DNA of 64,000 nucleotides, from positions 12,598,716 to 12,662,715 of the forward strand of contig NC_045142.1 in the NCBI RefSeq assembly GCF_008831285.2, given 5' to 3'. The notes beneath the pieces are model-generated. The model was not told the origin of the DNA and ran no database searches. It was given only the letters and a program-made list of their open reading frames with translations. Origin of the DNA: Nymphaea colorata (taxonomy: Eukaryota; Streptophyta; Magnoliopsida; Nymphaeales; Nymphaeaceae). Numbering within the stretch: the first letter of the stretch is position 1; the number at the start of each line of letters is the position of its first letter. Positions 46,021 to 57,430 of this stretch are shown here, in pieces. Both the position numbers and the translations under genes were made by a program.

Positions 46021-46192
46021 ATAAAAGATGATAAAATGAAGAATTCCGGTGCACCAACATTACAAGAAATTACTTGGTGAAAAGAACAATTTACTCGCTT
46101 GGTCAAAATGAGGAGTAAGAAGACGACAAATCATGTGCTGTACAACAAGTAGAACAATATCCTTCTCTCTGGGAACAAACTTTGTTGGAAGC

Positions 46193-46366
46193 TTATGCTT
46201 CAGGTTCAGGTTCTTCTAAGGGAGCTGCAGCCATAAGTAATGAACTTTGAGACGCTGCACTGGTTGACGGAGCCGGAGGCTTTTCCATACATTGTATTGC
46301 TCAAACACTGTCCCGTGGTTCTCCGCCCACCAAACTTCAGCTTCCCGTTCAACAAATTCTTTTCGG
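46193..46366 (-). pseudogene. PRAF terminal exon, copy C (10-bp deletion)
   Basis: It matches 25714-25897 and keeps the acceptor and [14 protein letters not shown]. Ten bases are missing after the segment for FEQYN, removing the end of the BRX core and shifting the frame. The encoded tail is lost, so this copy cannot provide a normal BRX domain. Confidence 0.82.
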
Positions 46367-46895
46367 CTGGTGAAAGAATAAATGTCAATTGACAAAGAAG
46401 GTTTTCAAAATCACTGTGCTGCATATGGATGAGATGTGGATTATTAGACAGCGGTTGGCTTAACCAGAAAAAGTTTTTTCTCTTACACCATGTCCCGATT
46501 AAGCTGAGGAACACTAGAACAGAGAAAGTGATGTAACTCTAAAATGCCGGACGAGTCAGTCAATATCTAAGGTGTACATTTACAAAGAGGAATCGCATCT
46601 CGTAAGTGAGATTTAGTTAACATAAAACCCTGACGCTAGCATATCCTCCTCCCTAGGGCCTATGCATGCTGTGGCTTATGCAGGAAGTAGCTCCCATGGG
46701 TTTTGAACTCTGACTGCTTTATTGACAGCTGAAGCCTCGCCTGCTACTCCAAACACTTTTGGTATTTATACTTAAAGGAGTATTTGTAGGTGAAGAAATG
46801 CAAACATGGATAGAGAAACACATAAACTTACATAATCAGCAGGGGAAGAGAGGAAGTGGGGTCTGGAGGGGGAAGAAAGAGAGAGACGGAGAGAC

Positions 46896-47438
46896 CTGAA
46901 TTTCACTTTTTTGAGAACTTTGGTTCCATCACGAAGGCGTAAAAGTGTAACATAAACACCAGACTCAAATTGCTCGATCCACTGTGCTTCTACTTCATCG
47001 TTTTTCCTTGGTGTAGACTGTAGAGGTTACAGCTGACAAACCGTTCTCAAAGTTTTGATTAGACTTTGCTTCCAAACCACCACCGTAAACCAGTCTATTG
47101 GTCTGTACTCTTTCATCATCACTATCATGTGAGACCATATAAGTTAATCGAGTACCCTCAGTTGAATCAATAGATCTTCTGTCATGAGTATCAGCCATAT
47201 CACGGATCAGTGATGGATTATCAAATGAGGTTCGTTCAGGATCAGAAGAGTCATGTGCTACGGAAAAAGTGGAAACTTGTCCCTCATTTCTCTGCATGTC
47301 TTCAACTTGCAGAACAGTAAGAGATGAAGACTGACAGATGTCACTTGGACTATTGGCAATGGCAGAAAGATGATGTATCAAATTTTGCATGTCATCAACA
47401 GAGAATTCAGGTGGTAGTTTCTGTACAACCTCGTTAAG
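46896..47438 (-). pseudogene. PRAF BRX exon, copy C
   Basis: It is nearly identical to 26816-27351 and largely open: [20 protein letters not shown] through GLSAVTST. An ACTGTAGAG-type short duplication near 47015 breaks the frame before the BRX start. The donor and the acceptor (CTCAG/CTTAACGAG) are kept. The very high similarity to the intact gene suggests a recent duplication or gene conversion. Confidence 0.82.
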
Positions 47439-47541
47439 CTGAGCATTTAAACGAATAATGCTTAGCAAACAATGCGATATGGCATTATCTATCCCAAGCA
47501 TAGGCAGTGCATGATTAACTTGTGATGCTTAGTGGGAACAC

Positions 47542-47887
47542 CTGTGTGGCAAGAGACTTGATAACGTCCCTTGCAGCATTATGTTTGGCGAATTCTTCTT
47601 GTGCATTTGACTGCATCTTGAGCTTTCTTCTCAAATTTCTGAAGCTCCTTCTCTTGAGCTTCACATTGCCGTTTAAGTCTTTTAACCTAAACCAGATGAT
47701 TACGAGTTAAGGAAAGTCAAACTAAGACAACCTAGATAGTTGAAGAATGCAGAAAGAAAGACTAATCAATTTGGAGAGGCACTGTCAGATACCTGAGCTT
47801 GTAACTTTTGGACTTCTTGATGTAAAACGTGGAGGGCTTGGTCTCCTTGAAAATGGTGATACAGGCCTCGAGTTACTTCTTGGCTGA
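47542..47887 (-). pseudogene. PRAF coiled-coil exons, copy C (deleted)
   Basis: The exon at 47686-47542 matches 27896-27750 but lacks two bases in the stretch for DAESK, shifting the frame. The next exon (about 47805-47887) matches 28004-28174 but has lost roughly 77 bases between the QEVQK and PRSTSP segments. Both keep recognisable splice sites. Confidence 0.75.
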
Positions 47888-47930
47888 GATACAAAAGTAA
47901 CACCAACTAAGAAAATAGATCAAATTTGTT

Positions 47931-48930
47931 CACGAGTGGATCTCTTCAGTGGCATCTCTACTTGATTTTCTTGAGGTTGTTGAGTTTGTTCTCTAGTAGG
48001 GAGATCGACATCATTGCCTTCTTTCGAATAGAGTGGACTCAGGTCCCTCTTCCAAGGCAATGTTTCTAACCTGATCACCTCCCCCAAACTCAATATCCTT
48101 AAAGAAATGGGCATTTTCCTTTTCAAAGAAAGACTTACTAAATGGATTATAAAACTTATAACCCCTTAATGTTTGTTCATTTTTCCCTTTATACAATCAG
48201 TGCAAACATTAAAGTTTGCAAAATCAAGGGACTCAAGAATTCCTTTCGACATAAGCCTTTATATTCTCTTTTCAGAGATATGTCCTAAGCACCAATGCCA
48301 TAACATAGCTGAATTCTCTTTGGCTAATTTCTTCTAGTACCACTAAACGTAACATGCAAGGTTTCATTATATGAAGCAACCGTATCAAGCAAATAAAAGT
48401 TATCGATACTAGACAAAGAACCAGTGACAATCAAATTTGAGTACAGAAACAACTTAAGTTTACTTCCTCCAAATGAACAATAATAACCGAATTTGTCCAA
48501 TAAGAAAATAAGAAACCAAATTCCGTCTAAGAGACGGTACCACATAAGTTTCTGTCAAATTCAAATAGCAACCAGTCTTTAACAATAACCGAAAATCTGC
48601 TATGGCTTCAACCTTCGCCTTCTTGCCATCGTCCACATAGATGAATCTTTCAGCATCAATTGGTGTTCGACAATTTAGGCAGTCTTGCATAAACACTATG
48701 TGAGTAGTAATACCGAATCTACCCATGAAGTGTTTCTGGGTACTGAAGTTAAATTAACCTCAGAACAAACCAAAGTGAAAAGTGTACTCTTCATTTCACG
48801 CTATGCATGATACTCAGTACAATCCCCCTTCATATGACCTTCACTTTGCAAAAGAAGCAGCCTGATAGACATTCCTTATGCTTCTTTTGTTTCTTAACGG
48901 ATGATTGGTCAACTGCAACTTCCTTACCAG
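47931..48930 (-). pseudogene. Copia-4 gag knuckle, protease and integrase remnants
   Basis: The minus strand encodes a zinc knuckle CFFCKVKGHMKGDC (near 48816-48863), then FIYVDDGKKAKVEAIADF and LNLTETYVVPSLRRNLVS (protease/pre-integrase boundary), then a GH-containing pre-integrase piece with CIKGK, and after an internal deletion the integrase tail FYNPFSKSFFEKENAHFFKD and IEFGGGDQV. Frames change several times. The tail matches 60950-61210 of copia-5. Confidence 0.75.
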
Positions 48931-49079
48931 TCTTTCTTTTCTTACTTATAAAAATCGAATCATTTAACTCAGGAATAGTACTCAAAATTTGCAAATATCA
49001 TATAAGCAGAACTCACTATACAAAGAACAAACCAAAAATAACAAACATGCTCACAATCAATACATGTACAAAGATGAAA

Positions 49080-51026
49080 TAACAAATATAAATGAATTTA
49101 AATACAATGGCCTAAATCCCATCACAAGGTACCGGTGCAACATTAATATCCAATCTTTGGATTGAAATACTAACTGCAAGTGGTATTCTTGGTCAACAAT
49201 GAATATAGATAATTAACCCTGTCAAACAACAAGCCTATCTTTGGATTGACCCGCTATTCACATGGAAACCTGAAAAATTATCACATATTCATTGCCCTGT
49301 ATACTTAAACCTCACCAAACAACAATCCTCCTTTGGGTTGATCATTGCCCGCATGGATCAAGTATACTATCATCCAATGTTCAAAACAGGCAAATTCATA
49401 CAACAGCACTTTGGCGACATAAAGTACAAACTTACTCATTTCAAACAACAAACATGGCCAAAGTTCAAATTCACATTCCAAACATTCATCTAAAGTACAC
49501 ACACAAATTAACAACATGCAAAACATAATGCATAAACCAAATTCTCATACACGTATGCCCTACATTAAATCCAAAACCAAAATGATTCAATGAAATGGGC
49601 CCAAAAGAGTCCAAGATTTATAAACTGGTATCATAATTGTGCTTAAGAGGGTCAAGAACTACTGAATCGGCCTTAAAATGGCCCGTATCGTTCTTAAACC
49701 ACAATTAGAACACCCACATGCCCCTACATAGGGCTTAACCAGTCTAAAAATTAGACGTATCGGTCAAAAATAGACCGTATCGGTTCTAAAACCCACTGAA
49801 CTGGTTAAAATTGGCTAAAACCGGTTCCAGAACTCAATGAACCGGTCTGAAAAGCCCTGAATCGGTCTAAATATCAAGTGAACCGGTCTGAAAATGCCCA
49901 AATCGGTTCAAAAATCAACTTAATCAGTTCTGAAATGCTAGAATCGGTTCCAAAACTGAATGAACCGGTTCTGAAAAGCCCTGCATCGGTCTGAAAATGG
50001 TTCGAATCGGTTCTGAAATGAATGAACCGGTCCCAAAATGGTCCGAATCGGATTTGAAAGGTCCGAACCGGTCTGAATCGGACCGAATCGGTTCTGAATC
50101 GTATTGAACCGGTCTGAAACCGAATGAACCGGTTCGAGTCTTTTCCAAAAACGGTTTAAAAAATGAACCGATTTACATAACTTAAACCAAATGGATACGG
50201 GTCGGGTTCGACGAGACCCGACCCGGTCCGAAAAATTAACACAAACGCGCGGGGGCAAGCAGCGGCAAAAGGATTTTTTTTTTTTTTTTAAATCACGATG
50301 GATCCGGATCGGGTCTGTCAAGACCCGACCCGGTCCGACCCGCCCGCTCGACCGCGCGAGCAGTCGCGGGCGTCGTCTCCACCGCTCGCCTGCCGAACGG
50401 CAGGCGTGTGGTGGTGATCCTCCAGCAGGCCACCCAACTGCGTGGGTGGCCGCCGGTGGGTGCCGCCTCGACGGCCGGCCATCGTTCGCCCAAAACCGGC
50501 CGGAATCGGCCGGTTTTCTACCTTATGCACATCTGCCCCTTTTCTGAAGTGTGAGGTTGAAAACAACAACGACGACAGCAGGAAAACCACCGGCGGGCGT
50601 CCTGAGACGTTGGGTTGGCGCCGGCGGGTCGCATGAGCCCGTTCGGCGACATCGAGGTCACCGGTGGCAGCCCTTCGACGGCCGTCGCACCTTCCTTTCG
50701 TCGCCCGCCCCTGCTGCTCCTGTTCCTTTCCCTTCATGGCTGCGACGGAAGCAAGGGAGCCACTGGCGGGCCGCCGGCGGGTCGCGCCAGGACGAATGGC
50801 AGCCAGCCATCGCCTTCCGGCGACGATTGCCTGCCGAAAAACCGGCCGTCCATAACCTCCCTGTGCCTCAGGTCACTGCAGCGGAAGCCCGACGGCTTCC
50901 GTTGCTCTCACACGCAAAGTTTTTTTTTTTTTTTTAAACTCGCAGCCAAGAACAAGAACAAAGAAGAACCGAACGAGAAACACACAAAAAATCATCCAAA
51001 AGATCAACGATTCAACAATGAGTATT
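49080..51026 (-). other. Long non-coding leader of copia-4
   Basis: Between the primer site and gag there are about 1.9 kb with no gag-like frame. It includes CAATCCAAAGAT-type repeats (49080-49560), a GGTTC-rich tandem array (49640-50160), and a GC-rich section with GGGTCGGGTC/GACCCGACCC inverted repeats (50190-50340). The same order appears in copia-5 at 58567-60290. Open frames here are low-complexity and not conserved. Confidence 0.6.
49640..50160. repeat. Degenerate tandem array of ~25-30 bp units with AACCGGTTC cores
   Basis: More than a dozen units of the type GAACCGGTCTGAAAAT/GAATCGGTTCTGAAATG follow one another. Many centres are the palindrome GAACCGGTTC or one base from it. A sister array is at 59400-59720 in copia-5. 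Confidence 0.8.
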
Positions 51027-51039
51027 GGCTCTGATACCA
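51027..51039 (-). other. Copia-4 primer-binding site
   Basis: The minus strand reads TGGTATCAGAGCC next to the end of the LTR, complementary to initiator methionine tRNA. Confidence 0.85.
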
Positions 51040-51041
51040 AA

Positions 51042-51514
51042 TGTTGGGATTTCTCCCCTCATGCATACACAAAACCAAACATATATACCCTAAACAGAAT
51101 CATGCTCATGCTAAATCATTGAAATAAACGAAACCTTAAACTGAAGCGGAAGCGTACCTGAATCCATCTGATCTGGTGCACGGGAAGATCGCAGCAGGGT
51201 CTTCCAGGGTATGTGCGGTGCGCTTGAGGTCTCTCTCAGATGGGGAAGAGGAAAACCCTAGTAACCAATGTTTAAGGCAACCCTTGCACGACCCCAGGGA
51301 CCACTACCATTTTATAATAAGGACAATTACGGATTCCACCCATCAAAGAGTCCGTAATTCTGTACCGGTATCTATACATTTCAAAATTACCCCATACCAT
51401 CTAAAATGACGTAATATCCCGAAATGCAATCACTTAAGCGGATATTTACATTAAGACAGTCATAATGTCTGAAATTCCTCATAGACATATGCCGGCCCAC
51501 CAAATGATCTTACA
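51042..51514 (-). repeat. Copia-4 5' LTR
   Basis: On the minus strand the LTR begins TGTAAGATCATTTGG and ends AATCCCAACA, 473 bp. It aligns with the copia-5 5' LTR (58095-58552) along most of its length. Confidence 0.82.
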
Positions 51515-51639
51515 GTTTCGATCCACCAACCGGCGATCTCTCCTTGACATGTTGAGCATATTCAACCACCCGGCGACATCTCCTTGACATGTGGAGAATC
51601 TTTCATATGCTCCATCAAGCTGAGCATGGTAGGAACAAT

Positions 51640-52340
51640 TCAACTTGTTTCTGAATTATTTGAACTTAATGGATCCAAGAGGTTTTGTCAGCCCATTTGC
51701 TATTTGCTCCGATGATCTAATAAATTTAATTGAAATATTTCTTTTTGACACATAGTCTCATACAAAGTGAAAATCAAATTCGATGTGCTTTGTGGGAGCA
51801 TGAAAGACCGGATTCGCTTCTAAGTATAATGCCCCTATATTGTCACACCACAAAATTGAGGTTCAAATGCATGAGGCTCCCAATTCTATCAATAAAGATT
51901 TTAGCAACAAAAGTTCAACAGTGGCACATGCAAGAGATTTATATTCAGCTTTTGTACTCGACGAGCCACAGTTCATTGCTTTTTAGACGCCCAAGATATA
52001 ATATTATCACCCAAGAATGTCACACATCCACCTATTGATTTTTTATCTTCGATACTTCCAGCCCAATCCGCGTCGGCAAACGTGCTCAAATCAAGATGAT
52101 CTGGTCTTCAAATACACAAGCAAACTGACTTGTGCGCTTTAAATCTCTGAGAATTTGCTTTATAAGACTCCAATGGCAGTCCAATGGTTGATGCATGTAT
52201 TGACATGCTTAATTTACTGCAAACGCTACATCCAGATGTGTGAGAATGATATATTGTAATGCTCCCACCGTGCTCCGATAGATGGTAGGGTTCGAGAATG
52301 GAACAGTAGATCCTGAAGCATGTCCACAAGACATTGGATT
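51640..52340 (-). pseudogene. Copia-6 RNase H
   Basis: The minus strand around 51900-51990 reads SSSTKAEYKSLACATVELLL then LKSLLIELGASCI, the conserved SSTEAEY block of Copia RNase H. Frames are broken on both sides. Confidence 0.7.
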
Positions 52341-52408
52341 TGGCATTGGTCATTTTAGCTTTTTGTAAAATGTTTTGGAGATATGATTGTTACCGAAGGA
52401 CCAAAGAG

Positions 52409-53290
52409 TTATGTTGCCAGAGTCACCTCTATGCCAAGAAAGTAAGATAAATCTCCCAAGTCTTTGCCTGAAAAGGATGCTCGAAGTTTGACAAGAGTTT
52501 GATTTATGAGCACAATGGATGATCCAGTGACAATAACATCATCAACATAAACTAAGATGTATATCTTTTTACATCCTTTGCTAAAAATAAAAAGAGATGC
52601 ATCCGATTGAGATACCTGAAATCCAATGGTGCTGAGAAAGGTGCTAAGATAGAGATACCATGCGTGAGGGGCCTGCTTTAGCCCATTAAGTGCCTTATTA
52701 ATTTGCATAATGAGATGAAAACTTTGGATCCTCAAACCCCTCTGGTTGAGCGATATAAACATCTTCATTGAGAAAGTCGTTTAGAAATGCACTATCAAAA
52801 TCGAGTTGGCGAAGTGTCCATGCATGTTGTACAACAATGGTGAGAATGACTTGGATGGTAGTGGGCTTAATTAGACCTGGACATCGGGCCAGCCTGGCCC
52901 GGCCCAATAAGAACCGGGTTCACGCCTGCCCGATGTTCAAAATCTGAGCTCAGGCCCGATGCCTGAAACCCGAGCTCGGACCCGGCTTAGTTACAATAAA
53001 AAAATATTTTTAAAAAATATAAACTAAAATTTTGAATATAAATATATATATAATAATAAATATATATTATTAATAAAGTAAAATTAATATTTAAAAGTTA
53101 TCAGGCTGGATCGGGTCCCCATCGGGCTGACCTGGGCCCAGACCCAATCGGGCCGGGTACCCATTCGGTACCAACCTCGATCCTCAGGTCCATGCTTAAT
53201 AGTGGGATTGAAAGTCTCCAAATAATCCACTCCGACTTCTTTTAAAAATCCTCGAGCAACCAAACATGCCTTGTACCTAGAAATGGAACC
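52409..53290 (-). pseudogene. Copia-6 reverse transcriptase, split by a MITE
   Basis: Motifs on the minus strand: RQLDFDSAFLNDFLNEDVYI, ALNGLKQAPHAWYLYL, catalytic YVDDVIVTGSS and DLGDLSYFLGIEV. Between KPTTIQVILTIVV and the upstream ETFNPTI the coding sequence is interrupted by the insertion at 52872-53192. There are additional frameshifts. Confidence 0.82.
52872..53192. mobile_element. hAT MITE inserted in the copia-6 RT (321 bp)
   Basis: Ends TAGACCTGGACATCGGGCC and, reverse-complemented, TGGACCTGAGGATCGAGG; AT-rich core. The 8-bp flanks are GGCTTAAT (52864-52871) and TGCTTAAT (53193-53200), with one mismatch. Removing the element and one flank restores a continuous Copia RT reading at that point, which confirms the insertion and its target duplication. 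Confidence 0.85.
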
Positions 53291-53417
53291 ATTAGCATTT
53301 TGTTTAATTTTGTATATCCATTTAGTATCAATGAATAATATTATCTGTTCATCATGGCACTAGAATCCAAGTTTGATGCTTATGCAGCACATGTATTTCT
53401 TGTTGCATAGCATTAAT

Positions 53418-54760
53418 CTAATCAGTGGCAGTGCCGACCTCCTTGAATGTGACTGGTTCATGTTCTGAATCTATCTTTATTTGAACAAAAAATGTCCTGG
53501 GTTTGAGAGAACCTGTCATAAAGTAGGTGATCATTTGATGCCAGTGAGTTGATTTCCGACTAGTAGCTGCGGTGATGCCTTGACTTTGTAGTTCACTTGT
53601 GGTGGACACTTGCAAATCTGGATCAAAAGTATTATGTGGCTCGAATGGCGGAAGTTGTGACATTGGATCATTTTCTGACTAAGTCTGCATGGCCTCAGGC
53701 TGAACAAGACTTGATGAAGCTTGCCACTCTATATTATTGAGTGGTCTACTAATGATGGTTCCTAGATTTGAGCCTTTGATTGCATATGGTCATGCAATAG
53801 ATTTGTTGAATCACATGCATTAATAGTAGAAAAATGAAATTGATGTACCCATTGTTGTAAGTCAGCTTCTTGGAAGGAGACATCATGAGAGTTGCTGGAA
53901 CCTCTACAATGCTTATTAAAAATGACATGAAGAGAAATTATCAATTGCCTTGATTTGAGATCTGGACACATATATCCCTTGTGTCGACTCCCATGTCCAA
54001 TAAAAATACAAGAAGTGGTCTTTGGTTCAAACTTGGTGTCATTGCTCAACGTCAATAATGGATAGCACTTCAAGCGAAAAACTCGAAGAAATCCATAGTC
54101 GGAAACTTATTTGAACATCATTTGAAAAGGTGATGTCTTCATATAGTTTGATAGTGGGCAGCCGGTTAATTATATAGACAATCATTCAAAATGCCTCAAC
54201 CCAATATCAATGATAAAGTTGAGTATCATGAAGTATATTTAACCCGGTTTCTATGACATGTCGATTCTTTTTTTTTTTTGTTTTTACAACATTTTGTTCA
54301 GGTGTATATGGGCATGAAAAACAATGCACAATTCCTTGACTTTTCAATTCATTCTCAAAACTTTTATTCCAAAAATCCCCTCCATTGTCCAATTGAACAG
54401 ATTTAATGGTGGTTACCAACTGTTTTTCCATAATAAGTTTGAAATTGACAAAGCACTGGTATACTCCTATTTTATTTTCAATGGATATAGCCAAGTAAAG
54501 TGGGAATAATTGTCAACAATTAATAAAAAAAATACTTAAAATCATCTTTTGACTGCATAGGAGCTGGTCCAAACATTCATGTGAAGAAGATCTAGACTTC
54601 TAGCAGCATGAAAAGAAGACAAAGGAAAAGGCAATTTATGTGCCTTTTCAATTAGATAGTGTTCACACACCTTTTTTTGGAATAGGCTATTTATTGAAAT
54701 ATGATTAAGAGAATTAAGCAAAGGCAATATGTTCTTATTACCATGCTCGAGTCACCGATG
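53418..54760 (-). pseudogene. Copia-6 integrase and linker
   Basis: Pieces in several frames: pre-integrase tail and first aspartate (AARSLDLLHMNVWTSS, near 54560), TTIKSVQLDNGGDFWNKSF with the second aspartate, CPYTPEQNVV, then SCIFIGHGSRHKGYMCPDLK of the C-terminal domain, and a low-complexity linker to RT. Stops and frameshifts make it inactive. Confidence 0.78.
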
Positions 54761-55005
54761 CCATTCCTCATACGACCCTCAAACTTTCTTTATTTGTCAA
54801 GCCACACACACCTTCTTGATGTAAACTAGTCCTTACTTGAACTAGGTACAGGTCATCACTAGTTTTTGGTCCTCAAAAAAACATTGAGCCTGTCTTGTGG
54901 TCCTTAATAACAAATTCAGATGAAGTAAATTAAAAAAAGCAATTATTGTTAGATGTAAACTAGCCCATAGAAATCAAATTATGTGAAATCTTAGGGATAT
55001 ATGAG

Positions 55006-56349
55006 CTATTTTTCAAAATAAAAGGAGTCCCTTGAATAGTAACTGGTAAGTCCCCTAAGTAAGAAATAGGTAACAATATACCATTTCCAACCATTACAGA
55101 TTTTGAGCCCGAGTAAGTTGCTTGTTTTCCAAATGTTCATCTCTAGCGACATATTATTGGTTGCCCCTGTTTCTCGGTACCAATATTTGTCACCAGATTC
55201 TTGCAATGTCATGACTGAAAAAGGATGGGGATTAATATCCCAACATATCTTGGTGGTGTGGCCCTTACGACCACAATATTGACACTCAATAAATTTCTTA
55301 TATGGTTGATTTCCAGACGTTCGTTGATGGTTATTGGATTGATGCTGATTTCTACCATGACCACCTCTTCCTTGATAAAATTCTCGACTGCGTCTGCGTC
55401 CACGACCTCATATGGTATTGAAGGCTGTTATAGCGACTTGTTTCTTCATAGGAAATTCAGCAACATCATGTTTCATAATTTGGAGGTGTGTTTTTTGGCT
55501 TAAAGTACCGTGAGGGAAAGGTGAAAATAACCCTATGATGGGAGTGCAATAGAAAACCTAAGATTCGATGCGAACAATCAGTTGAAGGAGCAGAGCTTAG
55601 TGCTAGCAGGTGCACTCACTTTAACAGTGTACCATTTGCATGATGGGACAACAAGGAAATGGGAACAATGGCTTAAGCCATTAGGTGTAGGCGTTTACCA
55701 GAGGTTCTAGATGATAGTTGTTCCTATTTGACCCAAAACTGAGGAGATCGTAGAGCTCGACAAAGGTTGACGTCTTTGCTGCTAACGTGACTAGAGAGGT
55801 GACCAGACTCCCAGAATTCGATGGAAGTCCATTGGGCACAATTTGAACTAAATCTTCATTGGGCATATGATGGCCAACCACATCAAGAGAGTCAACTAAA
55901 AAATTAATTTTTTACAAGAAACCATATCTGAGTTACCTTTCATAATGAACATCAAAACTTTTTTCAATAACATGACTCATAGTGGGGGTTAAGACCCATA
56001 GGATTTTTCCAATGCAGACCAAGCTTCCCATGCTGAGCGAGTCCTGATTATTTGACCAAGACCAGCTTCAGAGACAGTGGCTTTAATCCAACTTAAAACC
56101 AATTGATCCAATTTTTTCCATAAAGCCAACTCAGGATTGGGTACATCTTTGCCATCTCTTAAATTGGTTTTTGTTGGAGCTTCAACTGATCCATCGACAG
56201 GTCTTGCTAGACCATAACGGATTCAAGTTGACTCCTCCACAACAAATAATTGTCTCTATTTAACTTCATAGAAATGAGAGTTACATTTGCCTTCCATTGC
56301 GTTGATGATGCCAATGCCATATGCTTGATAGCCAAAAGGTCTCATACCG
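55006..56349 (-). pseudogene. Copia-6 gag, zinc knuckle and protease remnants
   Basis: Gag frames at 55681-55881 read NEDLVQIVPNGLPSNSGSLV and TFVELYDLLS, Copia gag C-terminal blocks. A knuckle CQYCGRKGHTTKIC lies near 55240-55280, followed by a protease motif in which the catalytic DSG appears altered (WYRETGATNNM). The gag start region lies directly after the LTR. Confidence 0.7.
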
Positions 56350-56638
56350 TGAAACAATGAAGGTTGAGGAAATGAGAAAATGTCTTGCATGACTACAAGC
56401 AAGGGTAATCCTTAAACATATATAATATGGTTTACAATATCAGATGTTGTAACAACGACTGGAGATAATTACAAAATATGGTAACAAGATAATGGAGGCA
56501 GTATACAAGGGATTACAACAAAATTTTAAAAATTTAAAATTCCTTTCCTTAGTTGTGCTGATCCACCACCCGACTATCTCTCCTTGACATGTTGAGATGA
56601 TTCAACTACACCGCGATACATATGGAGAATCTTTCAGA
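56350..56638 (-). repeat. Copia-6 5' LTR
   Basis: On the minus strand it begins TGAAAGATTCTCCATATG and ends CATTGTTTCA, followed by a decayed primer site CGGTATGAGACC. The 3' LTR start near 51606 shares TGAAAGATTCTCCACATG. Confidence 0.7.
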
Positions 56639-57430
56639 GTATGTCATGCTTTCTCGAGTAACATGACCCAATACTCTGAAAGTTCCATCACCGAATGTAA
56701 ACGACTGACCATTTGAAGTTGCCACCGGTAAATGCCATGTGTCGCAGGCAACAGATGACACTTGAAGCCCTTCTAGAGTACCTGAGGCTCTCTTGGGAAT
56801 CCAATGGCTGCATTAGTGCCATGACCAAGTTTGTAAACAAATTTTCAACCATTACATTACATTCTAATGGAAGATTAAAAAATTATTAGCTTGTAAACAA
56901 TTTTGAAAGTATAGCAATATAGGATCAACATCTAAAGGAACTCAACTTATGAATCTTAATTTCAAAAAAAGTGAATTGGCATTTCCTAATTCATAATTCT
57001 TCAGCTAGATCAATTCCTCAAAATGCAGGCAAGAAAACAAAAAAAAGTGAAACGCAAAGTCTTGAAGAGCCAAGATGAGCAAGCGAAGGGAAAGAAACAA
57101 TTGGTAGGGAGAAAAGGAGTTTGGAGAGAGAGAGAAAAAATATTTCTATAGGAATTTGCGATTCGTTAAGTGTGTACTAATGTTAAACATGATTCTTGTA
57201 ACAGATCTGCGAGAGTCATGATCCCTTATGAATAGCCCAAAAAAAGAAAGAAAAAGAAATGCGGCCCATAAGATGGAAACGGGTGAAGCATCGACATCAG
57301 TAGTGAAAACACGAGCTTTTGTCTTGTTGTTGAAGAAATTAAAGTTCTACCAGATCTTCTGAAATAACTGAAACATCATTCTCTTTCTTTGTTGCACACT
57401 TTTTTCCACGTTCCACTTACCCCTAATTCC
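56639..57430 (-). pseudogene. 5' part of the third PRAF copy (RCC1 exon fragment and upstream DNA)
   Basis: 56639-56830 matches 29211-29405, part of the RCC1 exon, with altered codons. From about 56832 the match jumps to 37260-37466 and continues at 38442-38795, sequence upstream of the PRAF start exon. About 7.9 kb is thus missing between. It lacks the 960-bp hAT element found at 37474. With 46193-47930 it forms one broken gene copy. Confidence 0.8.

Larger units (their letters stand above)
43968..47930 (-). repeat. Duplicated unit C: flank and 3' exons of a PRAF copy
   Basis: This block matches unit A from 1400 and unit B from 25040. It contains the shared flank, the terminal, BRX and two coiled-coil exons, and ends in the intron corresponding to about 28212 of the intact gene, where copia-4 interrupts. 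The matching 5' part of this copy is at 56639-57430. Two flank insertions (45241-45417 and 45660-46020) are specific to this unit. Confidence 0.82.
47931..51514 (-). mobile_element. Copia-4: TNT1-94-like Ty1/copia element, 3' part missing
   Basis: Minus-strand order: 5' LTR (51514-51042), primer site, about 1.9 kb leader with tandem repeats, gag zinc knuckle, protease/pre-integrase pieces, then a jump within integrase to its C-terminal linker. It ends at the PRAF intron of unit C. RT, RNase H and 3' LTR are absent. It belongs to the same family as copia-5 and inserted in the LTR of copia-6. Confidence 0.82.
51515..56638 (-). mobile_element. Copia-6: Ty1/copia element, minus strand
   Basis: From right to left: 5' LTR (56638-56350), primer-like site, gag, zinc knuckle/protease, integrase, RT, RNase H, and the start of the 3' LTR (51606-51515), which copia-4 interrupts. 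The 3' LTR part repeats a ~50 bp block (CTCCTTGACATGT...). Many stops are present. It inserted directly into the PRAF RCC1-exon fragment of the third copy at 56639. Confidence 0.82.

Noticed and set aside
50191-51034. Several 100-140-codon frames on both strands
   Set aside because: Same explanation for the copia-4 leader; the frames are not conserved between copia-4 and copia-5.
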